This document shows, piece by piece, positions 40,994 through 53,215 of a DNA stretch of 64,000 nucleotides; position 1 is the stretch's first letter; every line of letters begins with the position of its first letter. A program made the position numbers and the translations under genes. The notes under the pieces were generated by a model. That model was not told the DNA's origin, did no database searches, and saw nothing but the letters and a program-made list of their open reading frames with translations. The DNA is from Vanilla planifolia (lineage: Eukaryota > Streptophyta > Magnoliopsida > Asparagales > Orchidaceae). Where the stretch lies: assembly GCA_023846275.1 (NCBI GenBank), contig CM043865.1, positions 35,540,412 through 35,604,411 of the forward strand, given 5' to 3'.

Positions 40994-43607
40994 ATGGCGA
41001 AGAGCTCGAAGTGCTTGCCGCTGCTTGCTCTCGGACTTCTTGTTCTCCTCGCCGGAGTCATCGGGTTGGGTGGAGGCACCGGGAAGGTCTTAATCGGAAG
41101 GTACATTCTCTCCCTTTTTCTTGCTTTTTCAACCCTGTGGATGGAATTTCGGTTCCTTGGCTGGAGAAGAGATTGTGGTGGATTCGCTCTTTGGGGGCGA
41201 GGTTCTGTAAAGGATTTTTGTGGAGATGTTGGTGTTCCTGAGGAAATGTTGGTTTTCCTGGCAGGGCCCGTATTGGAGTGGCAAGGCGGGGTTTAAGCGA
41301 GGCCGTGGCGCCGACTGTCGGCGAATCTGTGTCGATTGCGGGGTGAGTTCAGCTTAAGAAAGCTCTGTTTTAAGATGCGCAGTTTCTTATTCTTCGCATC
41401 TTCGTTGCCGGCGAGATCTGAGTTGAAATCTAGTGTGATGTAGCCCTATCGCTTTCTTAATGGCGAAAAGTGGAGAAATAAAAGAAAAAGTAACCGTGGT
41501 TTTTAACCCTACCCTTCATTTTTTTTTCCCTCTAATACCGGCCAAATTAGTTACCTTTGCTCTTTTGACAATATCGTTTCATCTCCTTCGCTGTTTCTTT
41601 CTCTATGAAGGTTAACCTTTCACCTTAAAAATGATACTATTGTAGATATATACTAATACATCTCTCGTCGTTTCTCCTTGCAGATCTGAGCGCGAACCGG
41701 TGGTCGGCGTGGTCGACGACCCAGAAACGATTGTAAACGATGTTCATAAGTAATCTTTCTCACTTGCTCTCTACATGCATAAAACAGAGCTTCTCTGTTT
41801 ATGACTAAATGCTTGAGGCGCATTAAATTACATGTCTTTAGTTTTAATAACAATGGTTCCCCTTTTCTTATCCCATGGCAAAATGCTGGCCAGTCCCTGT
41901 CCTTTCCTAAACTACACATCACCTTGTTCTCTTCATTAATGGACCGGTGTAGTTGTTACCTTGCAATTCTCGTCTCGTCTCTTTATTTCTCAAAACTCCT
42001 CTCTTTGCTTACCCTGCCGTGTTCTTGCCTGCCATTATTCACGTAAAAGAGTGGAGTTGCTACACTCGCCATTTATTGCGTCGGTGAATGAAGTTATTGC
42101 CTTGCATTTCGCTTCATGTCCACTGATACATTGTTCATGTAGTTGGAATTTTTGGGTCACCTGCTTTGTTTGTCTACTTGCTTTCTCGCACGCTCAACAA
42201 CGTGGAAATTATTAGATTTGCACTTGCCCACCACTATCGAATTAATGATGGATGATGAGAATCGATGATTGTGTCCAATGGGAAACAGGGCAATCAACAC
42301 TAGCTCGGCAAGACGAAGCCTTGGCTTCTTTTCCTGCGGCACCGGCAACCCCATCGACGACTGTTGGCGCTGCGATCCGCAGTGGCAGCGCGACCGCAAG
42401 CGCCTCGCCGACTGCGGCATCGGCTTCGGCCGCAACGCTGTCGGCGGACGGGACGGCCGCTTCTACGTCGTGACCGACCCGAGCGATGATGACGCGGTGA
42501 ACCCTCGTCCAGGGACCCTGCGGCATGCCGTGATTCAGGACGAGCCGCTCTGGATTGTGTTCAAGCGCGACATGGTGATCACCCTCAAGCAGGAGCTCAT
42601 CATGAACAGCTTCAAGACCATCGATGGCCGCGGTGTGAATGTCCACATCGCGAACGGAGCCTGCATCACTATCCAGTTCATCACCAACATCATCATCCAC
42701 GGGCTTCACATCCACGACTGCAAGCCCACTGGCAACGCCATGGTAAGGAGCTCTCCGTCTCACTACGGCTGGAGGACGATGGCCGATGGCGACGCCGTTT
42801 CCATCTTCGGCTCAAGCCACATTTGGGTCGACCACTGTTCGCTTTCCAATTGCGCCGACGGGCTCGTCGATGCCATTATGGGATCCACCGCCATCACCAT
42901 CTCCAACAACTTCTTCACCCACCACAACGAGGTAGCTTCCATTGCAGGAATCTCCTGTTTTCGATCAATGGAAGAGTCGAAGAAACCAATGTTGTTCTAT
43001 CCGATGCAGGTGATGCTGCTAGGCCACAGCGACTCTTACGAGAGGGACAAAGTGATGCAGGTAACAATAGCATTCAACCATTTTGGAGAGGGCCTCATTC
43101 AACGAATGCCAAGGTACCATCAATTTCATCTACAAATTCCTGTTTTCATGAACAAGATCCAACCTTGGATGTAATCCAGGTGCAGGCACGGTTACTTCCA
43201 TGTTGTGAATAACGACTACACCCACTGGGAGATGTACGCCATTGGCGGCAGTGCAGATCCCACCATCAACAGCCAGGGCAATAGGTACCTCGCTCCGGTG
43301 AACCCATTTGCCAAAGAGGTAAATCAAAAAACTCTTCCACCATGATCATCAATTGGGATGAGATGAAGACGCCGTCATGTAACAGGTGACCAAGCGGGTT
43401 GACACGAATCAAGGTGTTTGGAAGAGCTGGAACTGGAGGTCGGAAGGGGATCTTCTTCTCAACGGCGCCTACTTCACTCCGTCCGGCGCGGGGGCATCAG
43501 CGAGCTACTCCCGCGCATCGAGCCTCGGCGCCAAGTCTTCTTCCATGGTAGCTTCCATCACCTCCGGCGCCGGCGTCCTCTCCTGCCGCAGGGGAAACCA
43601 ATGCTAG
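40994..43607 (+). CDS. Pectate lyase (polysaccharide lyase family 1), complete, six exons
   Basis: The enzyme cleaves de-esterified pectin (polygalacturonate) by beta-elimination in the cell wall, needing calcium. Exons are 40994-41100, 41684-41749, 42289-42931, 43010-43113, 43180-43318 and 43386-43607. All introns are GT/AG and the sum is 426 codons plus TAG. Residues 1-25 form a hydrophobic secretion signal ([19 protein letters not shown]). Exon 2 gives the plant N-terminal [12 protein letters not shown] block. Then come [15 protein letters not shown] (residues 73-87), [20 protein letters not shown] (residues 224-243), the calcium-site acidic residues around D239, D248 and D252, [12 protein letters not shown] (269-280), and the RxPxxR motif R304-R309 holding the catalytic arginine. 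The C-terminus is CRRGNQC. The ATG at 40994 sits in tccATGGcg; an in-frame GTG nine bases upstream is not a likely start. Length is normal for the family. Nothing marks it as broken. The exact isoform cannot be told. Confidence 0.96.
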
Positions 43608-44075
43608 TGTTTTCAGTTTGTGTTCCCCTGTTCTCGTCATAGGTTTTCTCTTCTTTTTTTTTTCTTTTTTTTACTGTTACAGTGTTATGTGGATCACAAT
43701 TCTCAACCTCCCCCTGCTTCTGTTGTAACTCGATTCGATGAAGCGGGCGAGGAAGCGTTGCCGATTTGCTTTCACCTCGAACTTTTCTGTGCTTTGGTGA
43801 ACCCCCTCTTCCTGCTTATTTCCAGTACCCTTCTCTGTTAATTGTGATACTTTTACAGAACTGATCCATTCTCCTATTGTATGGTAGCCAGAGCAGCTCG
43901 AGCTGAAGCCACTCCCTCAGATGTGAGGGATGGCCTTTTCTTTGTCTGTTCTGTAGCTTCGTCTTCCATGACAGGCCATGTACCTTCCAACATGTAAAGG
44001 CACCTTGTCGGTTGGGTAAATATAGCTCTCGTCAACCCAGCCTGGAAAAGCTCTTGAGATCTGTTTCACATCATT

Positions 44076-44256
44076 ATTAATGTTTCAGAAGCTCTTTTAT
44101 GAAACAATTTATATTTTTTTTAAAAAAAAATTATTATCATTAGAGACTTTTTTAAATAATAAGAAAAACAATTGTTTTACGCACATGCATTATTTTTTGT
44201 AAATGCCTTTTTAAAAAAAAAATTCTTATAAAAGCACCAAAGCCATAACAAATGAA
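44076..44256. mobile_element. Possible MITE remnant downstream of the pectate lyase
   Basis: The left edge reads tgtttcagaagctcttttat. The right edge, read on the minus strand, is tttgttatggctttggtgct followed by tttataag. The cores agctcttttatgaa and ggtgcttttataagaa match loosely as inverted ends. The interior is A/T-rich without a frame. Such short elements with a gcttttataa end are common near plant genes. The match is weak and no clear target-site duplication was seen. Confidence 0.25.
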
Positions 44257-45070
44257 TCTAAGGTTAGCTAAAATCAATATAGGTGTTCTTTCATTGTAGA
44301 AATGCTTTCTATCACATCATGGATAAAGTTGTTTTTAAGGTTGCTTTGAGAGAAAGGCTGTTTATAGGATCAATCAATGAGGCCTATTGGTTTCGACAAA
44401 AACTTGAGCTAAACAAATAGATGGTCTATGCATACTTAGATCAAAGGATGAGAAAAAAAAGTTGCTTTTAAGAAGAATGATCAATTCTATTCATTTTAAA
44501 GAAAGTTGGGTCTGAGATATATGATCAATTGATAATGTTGCTAATTAGTTTTTGAGAGTAACGATAAAAATAAGAGAGAGAATAGGTATAGATGTGTTAC
44601 GAAACAAAGAGAGAAGTGAAATTATAGATAACTTAATAAGAGAGAAGAGGTAGAGGCTTAGCTACTTTGTTTTCTTGGACAAGGTGATTGATCAAATTTA
44701 TAACAATTTTATTTGATTAAAAATCATTTTAAAATGATTTTATGTCTTGCAATTTTTTGTAATAATTGTAGATAGTTTTTTTTTTGATAAAATATGCAAA
44801 AAAAAAAGGGCAATTCAATTGAGAAACCATATAAAGATTTTTAGCTTCATTGTTTAATTACAAGGGTAGAATTGAAGGATATCAATGTTGTGATTTGCTA
44901 TTAATTTGGTGTTTGACCAACAATTGGTTATGAGGAGTTGAGCTCCATCATCTTAAAATGATGTAATCATCCCGTAGATGAGTTTGCCAAGAAATCAAAC
45001 TATAAAAAATAACTTATACTTTTTATGAGATTTGCAGAGCAAAATATCACTACTTAACTTTATTATATTT

Positions 45071-45600
45071 GGATATTATCTACCTTTGGTCTCATATTAG
45101 TCAAAATAAGTTTTAACTCGAAATGTATTTTCATATTTTAAGATAATAATCTTACATGTATATCTCATAATTTATTTTCTTCTTAATGTAAGATAATTTA
45201 TTTTCATTACTTTCATCTATTACCAATAACTTCTTATCTACTAATTTCATCTCTAAGATATCACTTGAAAATTACTTTTTACTAATTTAATCCTAGACAA
45301 TATAAGTCTATCAACTTCTCCTTAAGATTTTATCAGTCACATTGTACAAATATAGATATTATTTTTGATATGATAATATCATGAGCATTTTTTATTATAT
45401 TAAGATATTATTTTTTTTACCATCTTAGACTAGATAAAGTTAAATTTTATCTCAAAATGTACATTAGCATCTTAGGACATTGATCTTACACATACAATCC
45501 AATTCTATCTTGTATTTTAGATGTAAGACTATTTATTTTTATGATTACCACTTTTAGCAGTTGTTAAATAATTTTATTTCTGATAATATTTGATGATTGC
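45071..45600. repeat. Diverged tandem duplication, period about 334 bp
   Basis: Words at 45071-45260 (ggatattatctacc, ttttaactcgaaatgta, aataatcttacatgtat, atgtaagataatttatttt) recur in the same order from 45405 (agatattattttttttacc, aattttatctcaaaatgta, gacattgatcttacacata, atgtaagactatttattttt). The offset is 334 bases, measured at ctcgaaatgt (45117) against ctcaaaatgt (45451). The text has the look of decayed LTR sequence, but no element could be delimited. Confidence 0.65.
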
Positions 45601-48600
45601 TCCATTCTCATTTGTACTAAGGGTTATAAAGAGGATCCTTACAAAATAAATTGGCTTCTCTTTTATTAAGGTCATAAAGGAGACAAAACCCAATAATTTA
45701 TGAATAATTAACAAGTTGGGACCATTGGCTAGCATTTTGGGGAAATTTAGTCACATTGATTAGATCAGGTGGTTTTTATCGAGCCAATAATTCAAATAAA
45801 GCAATTACTATTTGAATCACCTTGTCTCTAAATCAATCTTAAACCCATAAGAACAAGCTTGAATAATACATTAAACCTTCAAGATCACCATAATATGGGT
45901 CTTGAAATGATATGAGCTTTACAATCACGATCAAATGCACACAACACATTATTATATATAAAAAAATTACAAGAACACAAACAAAATCTTCAAAAAAATG
46001 TATATCTCCATTATAACCACTATCTTCAATGGAGTTCAAAAATAGTAATGACATTGATGGCTTCTTTGCAAGCATATAAATTGCTCACTACATTCTAATG
46101 TGCGTGCAAGTTTAAACCAAAAGCCACATCACTAAATATTAAAATGTTCTGTGTTAAACTAATTCACTATGTTTTTTTTCCATAAGTTGACAATAAAGCT
46201 CGAAGCATATTAGTTGATAGACACACACTAAGGAATTATATCAACTACCACACACAACATTTATTTAAGAGGATGATTATCAATAAAAGATTTAATTTGT
46301 GCTAAGTATTTGAAAAAGTTTATTAAATTATAATAAGCATTGAATTTGTTAAGCAAGGCTTAGCCCAACTTAATCCAAGCTAACGGCCCAGTGTTGGCCC
46401 ACCTTTTAAGTTGTCTATCTTATTTATTTTATGGAAAAAATACCTTATAAGAATAAACATACCTCAAAAAACGAATGTGATGAAAGCTTATTGTAATATC
46501 AAAGAAGAAATTAGTCTTTGGCATTGAAAAAACATAATAATGTTTATTAATTAAATGCCATTATTAAATTTATAATTGCAAGTCATGGTGAGCCTTTTCA
46601 ACAATGCAAATATAAATTGCATAAAGTAAGGAAATTGTCAAAGAATTGCAATACTTTGTTGTCTCTATCACATGTTTAAAATGAGAGTTTATCCTAAAGA
46701 TCAAAGATAACTTAAATTTAGCATGAATAAAGTTACAATTGAAGGAGTTAAGACATGTCTTGAGCCAAAAATTTCACCATGTCATATTGGTAAGCAAAAT
46801 TTAAGCCACATTTGTATAAGAATGACCAAACTACAAGTCGACTCAATAAATCTAATAACATTTGTGCCAAGTACTTTGGTACATTCAAGAAATAGACAAT
46901 GTAGTTTTTAACATATAAGTATATTAGTTGTGGTCAAGAGAACATTGTCATGGAATTTTGAGATATACATAATGATAAAAAAAATCTTTGGTTAATATAA
47001 TCATTATTTGGGGGTCCCAAGTGCAGTATAGCACACAGACACAGAGTATAACTAATCATGCATGCATAAAATTGGTCATGCGACAAAACTACATGCATGA
47101 TAGACTATTGCTTTTAATAGGTAAGTGGATGCATGGTAGAACCTCACATATGCAACAAATCGAGAGTCCTATAAATCAACATTCAAGCGACATACCAATG
47201 AACTCACGAAATTGCATGCACATATCAACTTACCTACGCAATATGTGTGATACACGCGTACTACTTCTAAGATGTGAGTTTTGCATATGGTAGGTGTCGC
47301 ACATACTACCTACTACATTGCATGTATTGGTGCATCAATCTATTTTGAAACAGTTCATATAAAAAATTATTATGAAAAACATGTAAAATGACTAATTACC
47401 TCTGTTTATATCATTATAATTAGGTATTTAAGATCGCTATCAAAATAGGTGCAAAACAATAAACAAAACAAGAATTATCATGAAAAAAAAGGAAAGAAAA
47501 GAACAAAGCATTTATTTGAATATCATTCTTTAGTTTGGCATTATCTCTTTCCTTTTTCTTTCTCTTCATATTTTATTTGTTTTCTCAATCATTTATTATT
47601 TCATTATTATTTTATTACAACTCTAAACTCTGAAACAAGATTATTATTAAGAGTTTGGAAGACAATAACTTACAAACAGATTAATAAATTAACAATGTTT
47701 TTCCCATCCTGAGTTTCCTAGTTTGAGTAAATTTGGAGAAGCTTGAGTTGTATTTTAAACTTTAGTTGGCTAACTTTTCACTTAAATGTCTAAATTCATA
47801 TTTTAGTATAATAAAATGACGAAATATGTCAATAAAAAGTATAAAAGAATGTATAATAATTATAACACATCTATTTTTCTTTAGGTTTTATTTTACCTAT
47901 GAAAGTAGATGTTTTAGTTTGCGTTTGTTATTTGATTTCATCACTTTGCAAGTCTTCCAAAGACCCAACTCAAGTACTATTTTGCATCTATAATAATTAC
48001 AACACATGAATTCTTAGATTGGCATTGTTGTTAGAATGGATCTCTCCACCGTCAATTAAACAATGTTGACTAATACATTAAATCTTTTTTAGTGATGTTA
48101 TAAAATTTTGCATATATAATATAATGTGGAAAACGATGATGATAAATATTTTAAGAAATAGAAATAGTTTTTAATATCTTGTTATATCATGATCATCAAT
48201 AAGATCTCTAAACAAAACAATACAAAATGGGCTCACTAGTTCGATACTACATGTATTGCTTTTATGTTATAGGTCAAGTTGGGAAGTTTTTTTTTAACTT
48301 GGATAATCTTTTTTTAAGACCTACATTAAAGATTTATGTAAAAATTATTATCTTTTATTTTGTCTTTATAATATCATTTTCAAAAAATAAGTTAAAAGTA
48401 TGACATCAACAAAGCTATCATATTGTCCATCAAATATTAAAATTAAGGGTGTCATAGTATGGCTCTCCTTTAAGACAACATAGAAAAGAAATCAAAGAAG
48501 ATTTTCTCTTTGAAAACTTTTTGAGATCATTTTTCATTTGGCTCAATTCTTTTAGAAATTTATTTGAAGTTAGTAGTGATCGTTGTGCTTGCTTATCATT

Positions 48601-51600
48601 GAACTTCAAGAAAATTTCAACAATTGTGCAAAATGTTGGTGACGTTGGATGGCCATATTAAGACATGTGATTATTATTGAGAATAATAACACTGGAAGCA
48701 AAGGAAGAAAAGAAACAAAAGCTATCTCACAAAATCAAGTAACAATAAGACTAAGCTAAAACTTCAAGAAAAATGTACAACTTTCTAAAAATTTGAATAA
48801 AAAGGTTTTATCTTAGATGGATCAAAATATTTTAAAATTTTATGATATTTTATTATTATTATGTATAACATCTAACCCAAATAGTGAGCAAAAAAGAGAA
48901 TTTATGGATTTTTTACAATTCAAGATGATAGGTTTACAATTCTTTTATGTGTCTCAAATAAGAATATATTAAATATAAAGTTATTGCATACTAAGTCTTT
49001 TATATATATCTTATAACACTTGATTTGTTATCTGAGAAGGATAGAAGGATCATGAGAATATTAAAATTATAAAGGGTCAAGGCTCTCAAAGAAAAACAAA
49101 ATGATTCCGAAGTATGGGACCAATATAATGAATAAGTTTCACATTGACTATAGGAGAGATGATCTTGAGATAGTTAAGCATCTTTTGGGAAACTTGGGCT
49201 TGGATCTCATGAGAATTTTATGATTTAGTATGTTCGAGTTAAAAAAATTTTAAGATAGGTGACTAAGTAAGAAAGAACATTTAAAAAAGATAAAACCTAA
49301 TTAATTTCGAACAATACTTCACCAACAAAGAATAGATATTACTCATGTAGCTTTACATGAAATTCTTAGGTAATTTATTATGTAAAACACAATAAAAAAA
49401 TAGGACAATGATATATTTTGTAAAATTAGATAACTTGTATAAAAAAAGTGTTACACATAATAAACCATTAAAATGTCTTGCTTTGCTTTAGTAACTTGGC
49501 TAACTAATAAAAAAAAGGAAATCATGTAAAAAATTCATATAATATTTAAATTTAAATTTAGAAACTAGCAAATATTAAGGAGTAGAATGACGTACTTGTA
49601 AGTTAAGATTAGTTATATTAAATTATGTAAGAGCATTGTTAAAGGTAGGATAAATAACACTACCATGATAACTCGATTATGGAAATACTCATGGTAGCCA
49701 ATACCATGTTTGTTGAAGTTTCATGAAACATGTGTGCTAAATTTCTCAAAAAATATACCAATTATGATATAGATGCCTTCATATACAAAAAGGCTTTCTT
49801 GTTACTTAAAACCTCATTAACCCTTCCATAAATAAGACTAACAACTATACATGACATGCAATAGTTTAGAGGTGAGAAAAGTATTAAAAAGAAAATATTA
49901 AAAGAAGGTTGAAATACCCAATTATCATGGGTTTTTTTATTATTAAATGAGCTGAAATATTAGAAATAGTTGTTTAGAAACTATATACTTAAATAACACA
50001 TATAACACATTCAAATAGATGCAAATGCAACTTTTAATATTCAACACATATTTAAGATCCTAGATGACCTAATATACTATAGTTGTCATGTACTCACATT
50101 CTCAAAACACAATCAATTATAATATCAATTGAAAATGTAAATGAAGTTAAAATCAATTGAAATAAACTCTAATAACCAAAAATATAATCAAAATAATGTT
50201 AGATCTTCTAAATAAGCAAAAAAACATAACAACTTGTTAATTGTGTTGTTAGACTGATCTTCAAACTCTAGAGCGATAAAGCAATAGATGTTGCTATGAA
50301 AGATTTTTGAATACGTCTAAATATGTAGCACATTGATGAAGGACATTTAGATTTTTATTATGATCTAATTTATAACCTATAATATGAAGATATTTAATAG
50401 ATTATTATAAAATATAAAAGATATCATACACTAATTAGGGTTAGTTGGTGTGTATAGTATTTTAAAATTGTCCAAACATTGGTATTCTAAAGTTATATCT
50501 TTAATTATTAAGTTCAATAGGTGACAAAATCTTAAATATGAAGTATAAAATCCTACAAAATGATTTTTGTCATATCTAATATTATATATATAAAATAAAA
50601 AATTTAAGACAAACTGTATATAGAGTACTTTAATAGAAAAGAATAACTCTGACTTTATATTACTAAATAGAAAATAAAAGTTGTTAAAAAGAGAGTGCAT
50701 TTTGACGATGATGTATTATAGTTCAATAAGTGTTCAATTATGGACAAGGTGTAAAATGTGATTTGTTGTTCCACAAGAATATGGTGAATTATTAGAATTA
50801 AAATTTTTGATTTCTTAAAAATATATTAATTTTTATTTTAATAATAAAGCATTAGAAATTATGAAATAATAAGATACAAAAATTTAATTGTGTAACAAGC
50901 AATTTTTAGATGGTTTAGCTTAAAAACAAATATATGTCTACCTCTAGTGAAAATCAAACATAAAAACAAACTATATAACCTTTCGTAAAAAAATGGGTAG
51001 ATTAAACCCTTACAATGATGACATAAAACAGGCTACAATAGCCTTACAATTAAATTATAATTGGTAAATAAAGAAAAAAATGATAAAAATCCATGCAAAT
51101 AAATTTCTATGCTTGACAAAATATTTAATAAGACATAATTATTTTAATTTAATTGGTTATAATAGAGAAAATAAAAGCTTAGCTAATTAGAAAAAGAATT
51201 CAGAAATTTAGAGTTCATTAAAGAAAGAAACAACATAAAGAGTTGACGATTAGGAATGGCTACAAATTGCTTCGAGGTCATGACTTGAGCATTCGTCTTT
51301 GGAATTTTTTAAAAGTATTTATTAAAAAATTGCTAAAAATTCTTATATGTATATACATTTTCTAACAACTAAAAGCACTTACAACACACCCAAATTAGCC
51401 TTTAAATTTTTAACTTTGATAATGTTTTTAATTAGGAAATTAATATTTTAAGGAAATGCCTCAACGGCTCAAAATATGCTAAAAGAGTTGTTGCATTGGA
51501 GCCATTTGATTGAACCGAACCACAGCTGTTTAATCGTGAAAACTAAGGGATCGAATGGACGAAATTTAATTTGCATGATTGAACTAGCAGAATTTGATCT

Positions 51601-52939
51601 TGATCGTTAGATCAAAATCACGATCTGATGGCAAGATTTAACTTGTTGAGTAGAAGAGATATGGATCGTGCGATTGCACAAATCTGCGATTGGACGATTG
51701 AAGGAATTAGCGATATGAAAAATATGATACGATCGTGATTGTTTGATCACAAAAATGCATGATCAGATGGCTCACATCACTCCCGCAATTCAGAAATTCG
51801 TTGCATAGTAAAAGCAATTCATTTAGTCCCATATGGTGTATTTGAAAAGTGTGTTTCATCATATAAGCATTATGGTGCACATTTAAGGCAACCTAATTTC
51901 AATGTTGACTGCCTATTGGTTTGTACAAGATTTCATCACCCACGTGTACTAGTAATTATAAGAATAATTACAATATTGGATAATATGTTCCTTATCCTAG
52001 CTACATATGAATGTGTTGGGATTCATTCCCTAACCTGACTCGAACATTATAGCAATAGATGAACGACAAGCAGATTATTAGGAAGGTAATTAGGTTTTTT
52101 TGTTTTTATTTATTCTAAATTTTGTATTTAAATTGTTACTAAGTAATAAAATTTCAAAGATATTAATTGAATTCTTAAGAAATGTGTATTTGAAATATTG
52201 AATCAAAGATGATAATCAAGGATATTAAAGATGAAAGTTAATTAATATTTTTATGTTTTGAAAAGTTAATTTTATTCAAACTTAACATTCAAAAAATGAA
52301 ATTAAAATATCTAAAAAATAATATTAAAAAATATTTCTTGGTTGTTTGTCACTTCTATCAAGATCCTTTTCATTAAATTTTACTTTAGTTTCTCTTCTTT
52401 TTTAAATTCTCTCATGAATACGAGTATCAACTATTTAGAATTTAAAAATTTACTAAAACCAAATTCATTAGAAATAATTAAGATTTGTTATCATCAAATA
52501 AAACATCATAGCTAAGAGTTAATAACACAACAAAAAAGAGATGAGGTAATGATTTAAGTTAGTAGGAAAACTTAGAGGTGTTGATAAAAGCAAGAATTTG
52601 TTTGATTATTGGCTCTACTAGTAACAGATCTCTCATCTTCAATCTTTGAAGCTTATAAGAGATTTGGTTGTTGGCTATTTCGATAGAAGGTCTCTCATCT
52701 TTGATCCTTGGCTCTCATAACGGAAGTTAGAATCTCTCCAACTAGAGTTGAACATATATACTTTGTTTACAAAGATGGAAGCACACAAATAAAATAAAAT
52801 TTTATTACATAATTTTCTATTTTTCGTATAGTCTTATGAGCATATCTATTTATAAAGATATTAAAAGTTCATTAGCAATTTTTTAAAAAAACAATAAGCT
52901 GCAAAATTAATTCAATTAAGCAGTTTCTTAAACTAGTGT

Positions 52940-53215
52940 ATTTTGAGCTGTAGCAATGGCGAACGACGAAACGGAGGGGTGAGTGGCTCCGCTGAAGCTG
53001 TTAGTCTGATTTTCAGGTAGGTAGGGGTTGGGCCAAATAAAACGAGTCGATGGGACTGGTGCGTTGGCCCGAGTCTTTGCGCGTCAGAGAGGGTAATGGG
53101 TTGGCATGGTTCAAGTGGATCAATCAAATTCCCAAGTCAAATCTAGTCATTTGAGCGTAAGTTAACTCGAGCAGCGATAACGAGGGCTAACGGTTGCATG
53201 ACTGTGACAAGTAGA
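52940..53215 (+). other. GC-rich island with a start codon before a strong splice donor
   Basis: This patch of about 275 bases is clearly richer in G+C than its flanks. At 52955-52984 it reads aATGGCGAACGACGAAACGG and then aggGGTGAGT: a good plant start context, seven codons, then a near-perfect GT donor at 52979. A matching gattttcag acceptor ends at 53017. No recognisable protein follows on either side, and the minus frame at 52933-53127 (64 codons) is also unfamiliar. It could be the first exon of an unrecognised or dead gene, or chance. Conserved words such as ttgggcc suggest promoter or LTR material. Confidence 0.25.

Noticed and set aside
40985-41296. Continuous 103-codon frame from exon 1 of the pectate lyase through its first intron
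   Set aside because: The frame runs past a good GT donor at 41101 into sequence without family similarity; splicing to 41684 restores the conserved [10 protein letters not shown] block.
42242-42763. 173-codon minus-strand frame opposite pectate lyase exon 3
   Set aside because: It is the antisense shadow of a GC-rich exon with strong third-position bias; the plus strand encodes a clear pectate lyase.
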